Made by a program: the position numbers and the translations under genes
Notes under the pieces: generated by a model
What the model saw: only the letters and a program-made list of their open reading frames with translations
What the model was told of the DNA's origin: nothing
Database searches by the model: none
Shown: piece after piece, positions 32,316-42,013 of the stretch
Layout: each line of letters starts with the position of its first letter
How positions within the stretch are numbered: the stretch's first letter is position 1
Assembly (NCBI GenBank): GCA_010015675.1
Contig: ML977020.1
Span: 269,863-333,862 of the forward strand
Direction of reading: 5' to 3'
DNA: 64,000 bases
Source: Byssothecium circinans
Taxonomy: Eukaryota; Ascomycota; Dothideomycetes; Pleosporales; Massarinaceae

Positions 32316-33046
32316 TACCGTAAAACTCGTGTATTACGCCCCCCCGGGAAATACGCCCAGGCTTGGTAATACGCCCAGTCCCCGTCGGGCCTAGGATTGA
32401 CAAATCGGTGTTTTAGTTATACGCCCAGTCTAGCTGAGGCCGCCAGAGATGCTAGAAAGGCGTTTTTGTATAGAGAAAGTAATAGTTTTGCATTCTAGAG
32501 GGTTCAACAGTGTATTAGAAACTATCAATATAAAGACTATTAATATAAAGCCCTGCGATTTCCGTTATAAAGTTGCTATAGGGGGTGCCCTTAGTAGTCT
32601 CCTAGGTTGCAAGGGCCAGAAAACGGCTTAGAGGCGTCTAATATATCCTCTATTACACCCTCATTATCGTCCTTAAATACGCTTTTGTCTACCTGCGTAT
32701 CTACCTAGGCAATAAAGTCATTAAATTGCTGTAATACTAGGTCTTGTAACGCGTTAATTTCCTCCTCTCCAACGACGACAAGGAGCTTATTAAGAGACAA
32801 ACAACAGACAAAAAGTAACTTAATAGTTTTAATTAATTCACTGTTAGTGTGTACAAGCCTGAGCGCTGCTAGATAGCAGATTTTTCATATTACTAAGGGC
32901 TGCTAACCAAAATAGTAAATCCAGGTCATCTAAATACGCCCCCCCAGGAAATACGCCCAGGCCCTCTATTACGCCCAGTCCCTAAGGCGTCTCAAAACAA
33001 CCAACTTGGTTAAACGCCCAGGGCGTAATACACGAGTTTTACGGTA
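32316..33046. mobile_element. 727-bp DNA transposon (MITE-like) with 24-bp inverted ends and TA duplication
   Basis: The two ends are exact inverted copies: CCGTAAAACTCGTGTATT then ACGCCC at 32318-32341, and the reverse complement at 33021-33044. Each end is flanked by TA (32316-32317 and 33045-33046), the target duplication expected of the Tc1/mariner-pogo superfamily. Inside both ends the short unit TACGCCCA recurs several times in direct orientation (for example near 32361, 32375 and 32427 on the left and 32957 and 32973 on the right), which suggests transposase-binding subterminal repeats. The interior is AT-richer than the surroundings. No full transposase is present, so it is non-autonomous and would depend on a related element elsewhere. 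Confidence 0.85.
32591..32890 (-). pseudogene. Decayed reading frame inside the transposon
   Basis: On the minus strand the element reads LVHTNSELIKTIKLLFVC, LSLNKLLVVVGEEEINALQD, LVLQQFNDFIA, a TAG stop (32705-32707), then VDTQVDKSVFKDDNEGVIED and ILDASKPFSGPCNLGDY. Apart from the TAG, which a single C-to-T change from CAG would explain, the frame is open and coding-like. I do not recognise it. It may be the remnant of a protein from the parent autonomous element or captured host sequence. Confidence 0.4.
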
Positions 33047-33501
33047 ATCCTACCATCATCACGACCTTTACCTCCGGGGTCACGCTGCCACTTAATTTAC
33101 CTTCCATAACTTTGTCGTACAGTATCGCATTTATGCCCAAAACGGAACACTACCAACACGAAAACACCCGCGCATAGCCAATCAGCTATAACCTGGCGTA
33201 GCATCCTTGTCGAATGTGCCAGAGATGCTAAACGAAGAAGAATTGGGTGAAACGCAAAGCAAACGCATTAGATACAGCGACCTAGCTAGGTATTGGGGCC
33301 GAGGTAGTTGGGCGTACGGAGCTGTCACTGATTAGCAAGGCTGCATTCGGAGGAGAGTTGGACAAGTTTTGGGGGACAATGAAGGTATATTCAAAAAATG
33401 ATGCTGGGGTATCGCATATCGCTCGCTCTTTCCAAACCGATCACAATATCAAATCCTCTGCACATGCCCATATGTATCCAACGAACCAACCCTTCCACCT
33501 C
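33047..33501. other. Spacer between the transposon and MGS1
   Basis: 455 bp with no supported gene. It must contain the 3' end of MGS1 (minus strand). Confidence 0.4.
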
Positions 33502-35145
33502 TTAATCATACAACTCGGGCTGCAGCATCTCTTCATCCACCAAATCCTCATCAACTTTCGTCCCAAGATCAACATCATCCAAGAACGAGCGTCCCCTCAA
33601 CCCCTCAGGGAGATACTCCTGCTTGACCTTTCCGTCTAGATAATCAGGGTTGTACTTGTATCCCTCAGAGTACCCAATCTCTTTCATCAACCTCGTCGGC
33701 GCATTCCTAAGATGCAGAGGGATGGGCAGACTCGCGACACCGGGTTCTGCTAATGCGGCTTCAGCGGCTCTAAGACCGCGGTATGCGCGTGTCGATTTTG
33801 GAGCAAGACTAAGTGCAACCACGGCGTGCGCGAGATTGATACTGCATTCCGGCATGCCGATCTTTTCGCAGGCGTTGTAGGTTGCCGTTGCGAGGGAGAT
33901 CATGCTGTTGTCTGCCAGGCCGACGTCTTCTGAGGCAACGACTACGAGACGGCGGGCGATGTAGCGGGGATCCTCGCCTGATTTGAGCATGCGCGTGAGG
34001 TAGTAGAGTGCAGCGTCGGCATTGGATCCTCGTATTGATTTGTGTAGTGCGGATATGTTTTCATAGTGCTGGTCCCCCGCACGATCATACACGAGTGTCT
34101 TAGTTAGGCTTTTCTTGATTTCTTCTTTTGTGATGTTCTCGTTCTTGGATAGGCTCATGGCAAGCTCGAGGAGGTTTAGGGCTGTTCGAGCATCGCCGTC
34201 CGAGAAAGATGCCAGATATTGCAGCATCTCCTTGTCTAGGAGCGGAGAGTCGCACTTTTCGGCCTCCATGGCTCGCTCCATTATCTTTAAGATATCGTCG
34301 TCGGTCAAATCATCCAATGTGAAGGTGCGACATCGTGACAAGAGCGCATTGATGACCTTGAATGACGGGTTCTCCGTCGTAGCAGCAATCAACGTAATCG
34401 TGCCCGACTCGACCGGCGCAAGGAAAGCATCCTGCTGTGTCTTCGAAAAGCGATGTATCTCGTCGCAAAACACAATTGTCCGACGTCCCGTGAGCTGCAG
34501 ATCCTTCAACGCTTCCGCGAATATCTTCCTCACTTCCTCCAATTTTGTGCTCGTGCTGTTGATCTCTTGCATCTTTGAACCTGAAGCGTGGGCAAGGATA
34601 CGAGCAATCGTCGTCTTGCCTGTGCCAGACTTGCCCCATAATATCATGGAAGGTATCTTCTTCTCTTCCATCATCCCGCGCAATGTCCCCCGTGGACCGA
34701 TCAGCTCTTGTCCGAATACATCGTCCAGCTTCAGCGGCCGCATCCGTTCAGCCAGAGGTTGAGCATCGATGACAGCTTTTAGCTTCTTCCGCTTCGCCGT
34801 TGATGGCGATTGTGGCCCCGCTTCTGCCTGTCCATCCGTGGCTTCATCGAACGATCGTTTCGTGCCCGGTGGCGGCGTCTTCGTTCGTTCTACCCGCGGT
34901 GTACCGGTATTCGCAGGTGGAGCTATGGGTGAGGACGTAGGAGCCGCGTTCTTCGACCCATTAGCAATCGTACTTGTAACCGGTTTCCTCGCCGCAGGCG
35001 TGAAGAAGCTGTGCGTCTTTTGCGGATTCGGCGTCTCAGTGGGTTCGTACAAATGCGACTTGCAGTCGCTGTCTAGATGCTCGTTGATGAAGTTCTCCTT
35101 AACCGGCACATTGCACACCGGACACGCAACTCCTCCCCCACCCAT
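33502..35145 (-). CDS. MGS1: AAA+ ATPase Mgs1 / WRNIP1 family, DNA damage tolerance
   Basis: Mgs1 is a DNA-dependent ATPase that acts at stalled replication forks together with ubiquitylated PCNA and polymerase delta. The intron-free frame gives 547 residues. A UBZ4-type ubiquitin-binding zinc finger sits at the very N-terminus: CPVCNVPVKENFINEHLDSD followed by Cys. A disordered linker runs to about residue 125. The AAA core starts with AERMRPLKLDDVFGQELIG, has Walker A LWGKSGTGKTTIARILA, Walker B TIVFCDEIHRFSKTQQDAFL, sensor 1 LIAATTENPSFKVINALLSR, and sensor 2 within DGDARTALNLLE. The C-terminal MgsA domain has LHKSIRGSNADAALYYLTRM and IARRLVVVASEDVGLAD. Every expected motif is present and the length fits the family. 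Confidence 0.96.
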   Translation of the reverse strand: MGGGGVACPVCNVPVKENFINEHLDSDCKSHLYEPTETPNPQKTHSFFTPAARKPVTSTIANGSKNAAPTSSPIAPPANTGTPRVERTKTPPPGTKRSFDEATDGQAEAGPQSPSTAKRKKLKAVIDAQPLAERMRPLKLDDVFGQELIGPRGTLRGMMEEKKIPSMILWGKSGTGKTTIARILAHASGSKMQEINSTSTKLEEVRKIFAEALKDLQLTGRRTIVFCDEIHRFSKTQQDAFLAPVESGTITLIAATTENPSFKVINALLSRCRTFTLDDLTDDDILKIMERAMEAEKCDSPLLDKEMLQYLASFSDGDARTALNLLELAMSLSKNENITKEEIKKSLTKTLVYDRAGDQHYENISALHKSIRGSNADAALYYLTRMLKSGEDPRYIARRLVVVASEDVGLADNSMISLATATYNACEKIGMPECSINLAHAVVALSLAPKSTRAYRGLRAAEAALAEPGVASLPIPLHLRNAPTRLMKEIGYSEGYKYNPDYLDGKVKQEYLPEGLRGRSFLDDVDLGTKVDEDLVDEEMLQPELYD

Positions 35146-35388
35146 TGCGTACCCTTCTCGCGACGACGTCGTAGATGAATGGATGGCACGTGGATGGGTT
35201 GCACGTCGCGTCGCGTAAATTAATCGCAGGCTAAAATCTGGGGAACGCGTTTTGGGGGGTTTGAGCTAGCGGAGTTTGTTCGGAGGACGGCTGATGACGG
35301 CATTCAGCTGACAGAGCTCCGAAGCACGCAATTTGTAAACTTCTTCGCTGGAACCACGCCAGATGAAATAAGAAAATTCCGACTGGCA

Positions 35389-36834
35389 ATGAGATTCATA
35401 TTGCCTTCGGCTTCTCAATCTATCTCTGCTCTCTTCAGACCTTTGGCAAAACATACGCCTTCAATTCATAAAACCACACCCTTCATCCCTCTTCGCGCCA
35501 TGTCGGCAACAACACGACGAGAAGACCCCTTCAAGCCAGCGGCGCGTGTGGCAGGCCAGAAGCAGGATGTCTGGTATTTCGACTAGTCAGGATTCATTAT
35601 ATGGTTCTAACTTACCAGGACCATCGTCAACGAAGCCGCTGCCGCCTCCCCCGTTCAACCAATTGTGAACATGGGCCAAGGTTTCTTTGGCTACAACCCC
35701 CCCAAATTCGTCCTCGATGCCGCAAAAGCCGCCCTCGACAGCGTAGATTGCAATCAATACTCACCCACAAAAGGGCGTCCGCGCCTAAAGAGAGCTATTG
35801 CCGACGCCTACTCCCCGTTCTTTGGCCGCACGCTCAATCCCGAGAAAGAAGTGACGATAACCACAGGCGCGAATGAGGGCATGCTATCAGCCTTCATGGG
35901 TTTCGTGGAACAAGACGACGAAGTCATAGTCTTCGAGCCCTTCTTCGACCAATACATCAGCAACATCGAGATGCCCGGCGGAAAAGTCGTATACGTGCCC
36001 ATGCACCCGCCCAAAGAAGGCGCGACGAAGACGACATCGGCCGCGGAATGGACACTCGACATAGCCGAATTCGAAGCCGCAATAACCCCCAAGACGCGCA
36101 TGATCGTCCTCAACTCCCCACACAACCCCATCGGCAAAGTCTTCTCAAAAGACGAACTCCAAGCCATCGGCGACATCTGCGTGAAGCACAAGATCATCAT
36201 CCTCTCCGACGAAGTCTACGACCGCCTCTACTACGTCCCCTTTACGCGCATCGCAACGCTCTCCTCTGAAATCGCTAAATTCACACTCACAGTCGGAAGC
36301 GGGGGCAAGAACTTCTACGCCACGGGCTGGAGAGTAGGTTGGCTGATCGGCCCCGAACACCTCATCAAATACGTCAGCGCCGCACACACGCGTATATGCT
36401 ACTCCTCCGTCTCGCCCCTGCAGGAAGCCACAGCCATCGGCTTCGAGCAAGCCGACGAGCACAACTTCTGGGAAGAATCGAAGCGCGAGATGAAGGCCAA
36501 GATGGACAAGTTCAACGCGATATGGGACGAGCTAGGCCTCCCTTACTCGGATCCTGAGGGCGGGTACTTTGTCCTGGTTAATATGAGCAAGGTCAAGTTA
36601 CCAGAGGACTATGACTTCCCGCCGCATGTTGCGGAGCGGCCGAGGGATTTCAAGTTGAGTTGGTTTCTGATCATGGAGGTGGGTGTTGCAGCGATTCCGC
36701 CTACGGAGTTCTTCACCCCCGAGAACGCGCATATTGTGGAGGATTGGCTGAGGTTTGCGGTGTGTAAGACTGACGATGTGTTGGAGACGGCGCAGGAACG
36801 GTTGCGGGGGTTGAGGAAGTATATCCAGGAGTAG
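35389..36834 (+). CDS. BNA3: Kynurenine aminotransferase (class I/II PLP enzyme)
   Basis: This PLP enzyme transaminates kynurenine to kynurenic acid with 2-oxoglutarate; related enzymes also act on cysteine conjugates. Exons 35389-35573 and 35619-36834 give 466 residues. The 45-nt intron splits the Trp codon in QDVWTIVNEAA. Family motifs: IVNMGQGFFGYNPPKFVLDA, TTGANEGMLSAFMGFVEQ, the Asn in LNSPHNPIGKVFS, the Asp/Tyr pair in ILSDEVYDRLYY and the PLP lysine in SGGKNFYATGWRVGWLIGP. The C-terminal Arg that binds the substrate carboxylate lies in WLRFAVCKTDD. The first 37 residues (MRFILPSASQSISALFRPLA...) look like a mitochondrial targeting leader. A second ATG at 35500 would give a cytosolic form starting MSATTRREDPF. 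The symbol is given by similarity to yeast Bna3. Confidence 0.92.
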
Positions 36835-38034
36835 ACACTTTAGAAACTGGATGTATCTTCGAACGGATTTTCTGGCAACTGATAAGCCTGGCACTTGGAC
36901 ACCTCTGTGATGTCGCTCTCACCACCACCCTAATAAATTTAAAACATAGACTCGCAGGTTGATTTATCTATCTGGTTGCTGCGTAGCAGCATCATGTCCT
37001 CGGCCACGTTGTTAGAGTGTGTGTGTGTGAGGAAATATTGCTATCTAAGGCGTGTGCAGGTTTATATACCTGCACGCTAGCACACCAGTCCTAATTAGGT
37101 GTAGGTCATGAGAGTAGGCTGTTTGCCCACTTCAACACACGTACTTGGCCCTTGGGCCCTTGATCGTGGTAGCCCGTTTGAAGCGAACCGTGTAATTGGG
37201 TTATTAAGCCAGCCCTTCTACCCGTCCGTAGACAATAGAAATACCAAGATACTAGAAATTTAGAATATAGCGTAAGCGTATAAGCCATAGCCCTACACCC
37301 GCTAATATGTAGTGCTCGCGACTCGCGGAGCGTGCATAGTGAACAGGAACGCCCATGGCTTAGGAGTCACGTGGAATTTCCATTCACAGCACTTGAGCGA
37401 ATTAACAGGGTCTTGATTATGTAGGAAGTACCGCGTAGGACGCAACGCATCAGTACATTGGTGAAAATGTTGTTTTCAGGGCCACCCGGCGTCAGCGTTA
37501 TGAAGAAGAGGGGTGGGGGGCGTTAGTGTGGGTGAAAGGAGTGTGGACGGGGGAGAGATCGGGTTGGAGGAGGTGGGAGCTGCGGCTATGGCGAGGTAAA
37601 GATCTCGAATAGAGGACTATGAGGGCTAAGTTGGTAGCGTTTGACCAATATGTAGTTCCACCCGACTTGTATAGTTTGCGTGTGTGATTGGTACAGCTGC
37701 ATCAATTAAGGGGTTGCACCGGATGACACTGCGCATAAGGTTCATCGCTCTCACACGTCCGGTTTCCTTGCTATCCACACACCATCGTATACATAGGTTG
37801 ACGTAGGGTGATTGCTATAAAGGTATGCAGCTCGCAGTTTTACCTTAGTTATTTACAGACTTAACATGGCTCATAGCTTTTTTAGCCGTGTTTGGGTGAG
37901 AGATGAACTGCTTCTTGAAATATTGGTACTACAAGTATATATATAAAAAGGAACGCTCAATTACGTGTCAGAAACAAGGGCTCCAGACCGGAAAGGGTAG
38001 ATGCCGGCATCTGTATATGTATACCCCGACTCAT
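36835..38034. other. 1.2-kb intergenic region at the accessory boundary
   Basis: No supported gene on either strand. It contains a short GT microsatellite at 37018-37029, a 22-bp palindrome at 37054-37075 and a run of TATATATATAAAAAGG near 37940. It separates the housekeeping block from the receptor-rich block. Confidence 0.45.
37054..37075. repeat. Perfect 8-bp inverted repeat around a TATA core
   Basis: The arms GTGCAGGT and ACCTGCAC are exact inverted copies separated by TTATAT. A similar but weaker arrangement (CAGGTATTTATACCTG) occurs at about 43953-43968 on the other side of the lipase-NACHT gene. Confidence 0.5.
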
Positions 38035-41000
38035 TCATAAAGTCCAAGCACGTCCACCTCGCGATGAATCGTCTTCTTCGCTCGTTTCTTCCGACTCGTC
38101 TTCNNNNNNNNNNNNNNNNNNNNNNNNNNNNNNNNNNNNNNNNNNNNNNNNNNNNNNNTCGTCTTCTTCGCTCGTTTCTTCCGACTCGTCTTCTTCGCTC
38201 GTTTCTTCTGACTCAAGGTCTGACTCTGGCCCAAGGTCAGGACAACCATGCTCAAGTAGAAGTGATACTATCTCGTCTAAATGTGTCTTGTGGGTTAATC
38301 CCATTGGCTTCCGAGCCCAGGAAATTGCGTTGCGCCCCATATTATCCTGGATTGATGCATCCACTCCCCCACTTCCCAAAAGTTCTTTGACAATCTCCAC
38401 ATCCCCAGCCTCAGCTGCAAAGGATAATGCAGTTTGACCGTAGGTACCTTTGCAATTCAGATCAACATCTTTGCGGCCCACAAATTCGCGAACGATACCG
38501 AGGTGGCGCCCCCAAACCGCCCATATCAGTGGTGTATGTAAGTAATATTGGTCTATCTTATTCACCTCAATGCCGGGCCACTTTAGAAGGAACTTTAGTG
38601 AGTCCAAATCACGGCTCTTTGCGCATAAGGACAGGACAGGTGCGGAGTTGGGTAACACTGCGTTTACGTTAAACTCCTGGGTGCTGAGCAGCATTTTGGC
38701 AATTTCGACATGGCCAGCCTGTAGAGCCACATACACAGGACTCATCTCTCTTGATAAATTATGATCCCAATCGAATCGAGGATATTCGAGAATTCGTTGG
38801 ACCAGGCCAATATCACCAAGTTGGCACGCCGTCGTAAGAGAATATATCCCGATCTTGACATGATCCATCGCGAAGAGTCGATCGACCAGTGTTCCACAAT
38901 GAGACCTCATTGCTTCGACAATATCATGTGTTCCGACCAATTTGAAGTCGAACCTGGGATCGTCGAGAATGCGTTTGGCGAGATTCAGACGTTTATTGCG
39001 TAATGCAATGGTGAGGGCAGATATTTTGCAATTACAAATGATTCCCTGAGGGGTACGATCATGTGCAAGTACGCCGATAGTTGTTCGGCTGTCGTTTAGA
39101 AGAAGTTCAATCACTTCGGGACGGCTGTGGCTTATTGCCGTACGAAAAGCAGTGGTTCCACCATAATCCGCATCAGGGTGAATTCCACGCTCTAGCAAAA
39201 AATTTGCCTCTTGTGCCATGCCAGCGGCCGCTTCCGTAACAAGCAGTTTAGCCCGCTGCTTCTCGTCGAGAGTGCTGAAGTATTCCCAGAACCTGACTTG
39301 CAAATGTTCCGGCGCCTCATCTTGCAATTGGCATGACACGTAGTGGCAGATCCAGTAAGTGAAAACATACTCCATAAATTGGGAGCTCTTGGCGCGTTCT
39401 GAGGGATTGTCTTGCAGCAACTGATGTGTAAGACATATTGACGCAAGCTCCCCGTGTATCTTAGCTTGGCTGAATCTGAAACAAACAGGAAGTGGGCAAT
39501 CGGTAGAGGTGGTCTGAATAAGTAAAAATTCCTTCATCGTGAGATGTGCGAGAGACACCTCGCATTCGGAGACTTCGACTAAAGGCCCGAGCACATCGCG
39601 GAGTGTTGAACCGATTGCAGATGATAAGTTTTCGGTGACCTCTGCGAAGTACTTGTGATCGTCTCTTATGGCCATGGCGTAAGCGAATCCCTCCAGATCA
39701 AGGGACCGTTGGCTTCCAAGCAGTATGCATAGTGCTTTGGAGGCAAAATCTTGGTACTCTGGCTCAATTTGGTGAAGAAACTGCGTATATATCTCCTCAA
39801 GATCTGAGGGAAACGTCTGGATGATTTTGCGGATCGAAGCATCAGTTCGAAGTTTGTCTTTCTCCAGAGCGAGTATCACGAACCGAACCCAAATGAATGT
39901 GTTCTCAGCTCTTTCCTGCAGAGCTTCCAAAACGAAGTCCTTGGTTCTTGGCGAATAACTCCGTCGCTCTGCCAGTAATGTCACACGTTGCCGAATTACC
40001 GAGCCAACCTCTTGCTCCCTGATTTCCTTTTCCGCGCCTAAATCGATTCGGTTCTCTGCATACTCTTCAAGAAGATCACAGAGATTTGGTTGAGGGCGGA
40101 GAGTCAGGATGAACTTAACGCAGCTGGACTCTTGGGATTTGGTCTTCGAGACGAGCTTTTTAACCTCGTTGAGGAGGGTTGTGACAAGGGAAGGCTCGCA
40201 TTCGTCGAGAGCGTCAATGACAATGAGCACAGGTGGACAGTTTTTGTCGGCTACAATAGCATCCAGAACCTCCCAGAGGATGGTAGAGGAAGAGTTCATG
40301 TCGTGGGTCTTCTCGTGGACCTTTGTGGCATGCTCGAGAAGCTCGAGTTGTTTTTCGACAATCTGGAAAATGATCGCTTGTGTAAATTCATTCGGGTTTG
40401 TGGCTTTCCCCGTCTTTGCATCAAAGAAGTAGTGACAAACCAGGTGTGGGGTCCTCCCATTCTGCGACTTTTCCAGATGTCGGCTAACGTAGGCGGACAG
40501 GACGGTCTTTCCATAGGAAGCATTGCCCGTTATCCAAAGTAGGGCCGAAGACATTTTGCAATTCCAAGAATGGTATTGGGCATGTTCGAGAAGCCAGACA
40601 CAAGTACCATCCACACGATCCTCCAGAAGTTTACTCCTCGTATCAGGATGATGGAATTGACTGAGGTGTCTTAAGCAAGCTTTGTCACGCTCTTCAAGGT
40701 CTAGTCTAAATGGATTAGTGATTGATCTCTCAGTTGTATTACGTCCCTTACCTTTGCTCGTCTTTGACGGTCGGGATGAATGTGCAGCTTCCACCGCTTT
40801 CCTTAAGCAGTCGCTCACGAGCAAATAATCGTTGTCATCTGCATCAGCATATTTGCACATATTCTGATGAGTTTTCCAGATCAAGAGTATTTCTTCGCCA
40901 GGTATACCAATTCTTGCAGATGCTTGCTCGACAATCTGTAGGAAATTGTAAGCACTTAAAGTAATCTGAATCGGAATAACTTACTAATCCACCGGTTCTC

Positions 41001-42013
41001 TTATCAGGATCCATTTCAACGCATGTTTTGACTCTGATGTTTTCAAGCCGACTTGTGAAGTGGTCCGCGAGCTTCAATAGATTGTCCGAGTCGTATCCTA
41101 GTGTCTCTAAGAGCTTCGCATTTATTTGGGCCAATTGTCCAAACGTAGCGTATCTCATAAGAACATTGTCGACGACTTTGCTGAACATGAAGCCTGTGTC
41201 TGCTACCTTTGCACCACGATGCGGAGTTCCGAGAAACATGATTGTATGAGTTGCGGCGAGCAGGTGTTGATACTGTGTTGAATTATGCGCCGTTACAAGT
41301 GCTTGTTTGCAAACGATACCCCCAAGACTATGGCACACAAATATGATCGGTCGATCCTTGTCTGTGCTCCTTTTCATTTCGAGATTGTTGAGTAAACTTT
41401 GGGCAAAGTCTTCCACCTCAGCTTTTCGTTTTGTCCAGATGTCCGCGGGATATGCGAAGGAGAAGACCCTGACGCTTGGAATGGTACGTGGCAGGAAGTC
41501 CCGAAGCCATAGGTTCCCATCGCATTCCCATGTTCTATATGCATCACCGCCCAACCCATGTATTGCAACGATATCAACTTTAGGTTGACCCATAGGATCG
41601 TGAAGAAGGTGTAGGCCAAGGCGAGGTTTTTCTTGATGCTTTGACGATACGTTAGGGTCGCTCGCGGCCCTGACGGCTGTCTTAGTATCATTCGTGGAAG
41701 CGGTTGCTGTGATACGATGAGCTGCAGGATGGGCTTCGTCGGTGTGACCTGCCACGCTAGGGACGCTTGGAGCGGGATCAGTTACAGCAGGATCGTTGGC
41801 AGAGCCGTTCGTAGTGACATCAGCGATAGCGGGGTGGGCAGCCGTAGAGATGATGGATATGGGGGCGTCAGGAGTGGAAGGTACGTTGGCATTCTAGATA
41901 AAGGTGGTCAGTAATTGTGATCCATTCAGAATATGTCCTCCTTTGTAGTGACAAATTAGACTTGCCTGAATTTTGCTCGTGCGTCCAGCTTTCCCATTTT
42001 TGGTTTCTCTCAT
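38035..42013 (-). CDS. NLR-like STAND receptor: lipase-like domain, NACHT, ankyrin repeats
   Basis: This is a fungal NOD-like receptor. Exons 41966-42013, 40985-41893 and 38035-40935 total 3858 nt, 1285 residues counting the gap. ATG 42013 (MRETKNGKAGRTSKIQ) joins across a GC-AG intron (41894-41965) to NANVPSTPDAP. A plain reading of the second exon would need a GTG start. The N-terminal effector is an alpha/beta-hydrolase like SesB: VDIVAIHGLGGDAYRTW, then IIFVCHSLGGIVCKQAL (Ser nucleophile) and GTPHRG. NACHT: Walker A LLWITGNASYGKTVLSAYVS, Walker B VLIVIDALDECEPS, and FILTLRPQP. At least six ankyrin repeats follow, such as LHTPLIWAVWGRHLGIVREF and YGQTALSFAAEAGDVEIVKE. The C-terminus is an acidic repeat (ESEETSEED) broken by an N-gap. 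In known relatives such receptors control heterokaryon incompatibility or immunity; the ligand here is unknown. Confidence 0.9.
38080..38212. repeat. 27-nt coding minisatellite (acidic DESEETSEE repeat)
   Basis: On the plus strand the unit TCTTCTTCGCTCGTTTCTTC + CGACTCG repeats in tandem on both sides of the run of Ns. It codes on the minus strand for the nonapeptide DESEETSEE at the C-terminus of the lipase-NACHT-ankyrin protein. The true copy number is hidden by the gap. Confidence 0.85.
38104..38158. other. Assembly gap (55 N)
   Basis: A run of 55 unknown bases inside the minisatellite. The reading frame is the same on both sides, so the stated length keeps the frame, but the real number of repeats may differ. 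Confidence 0.98.
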
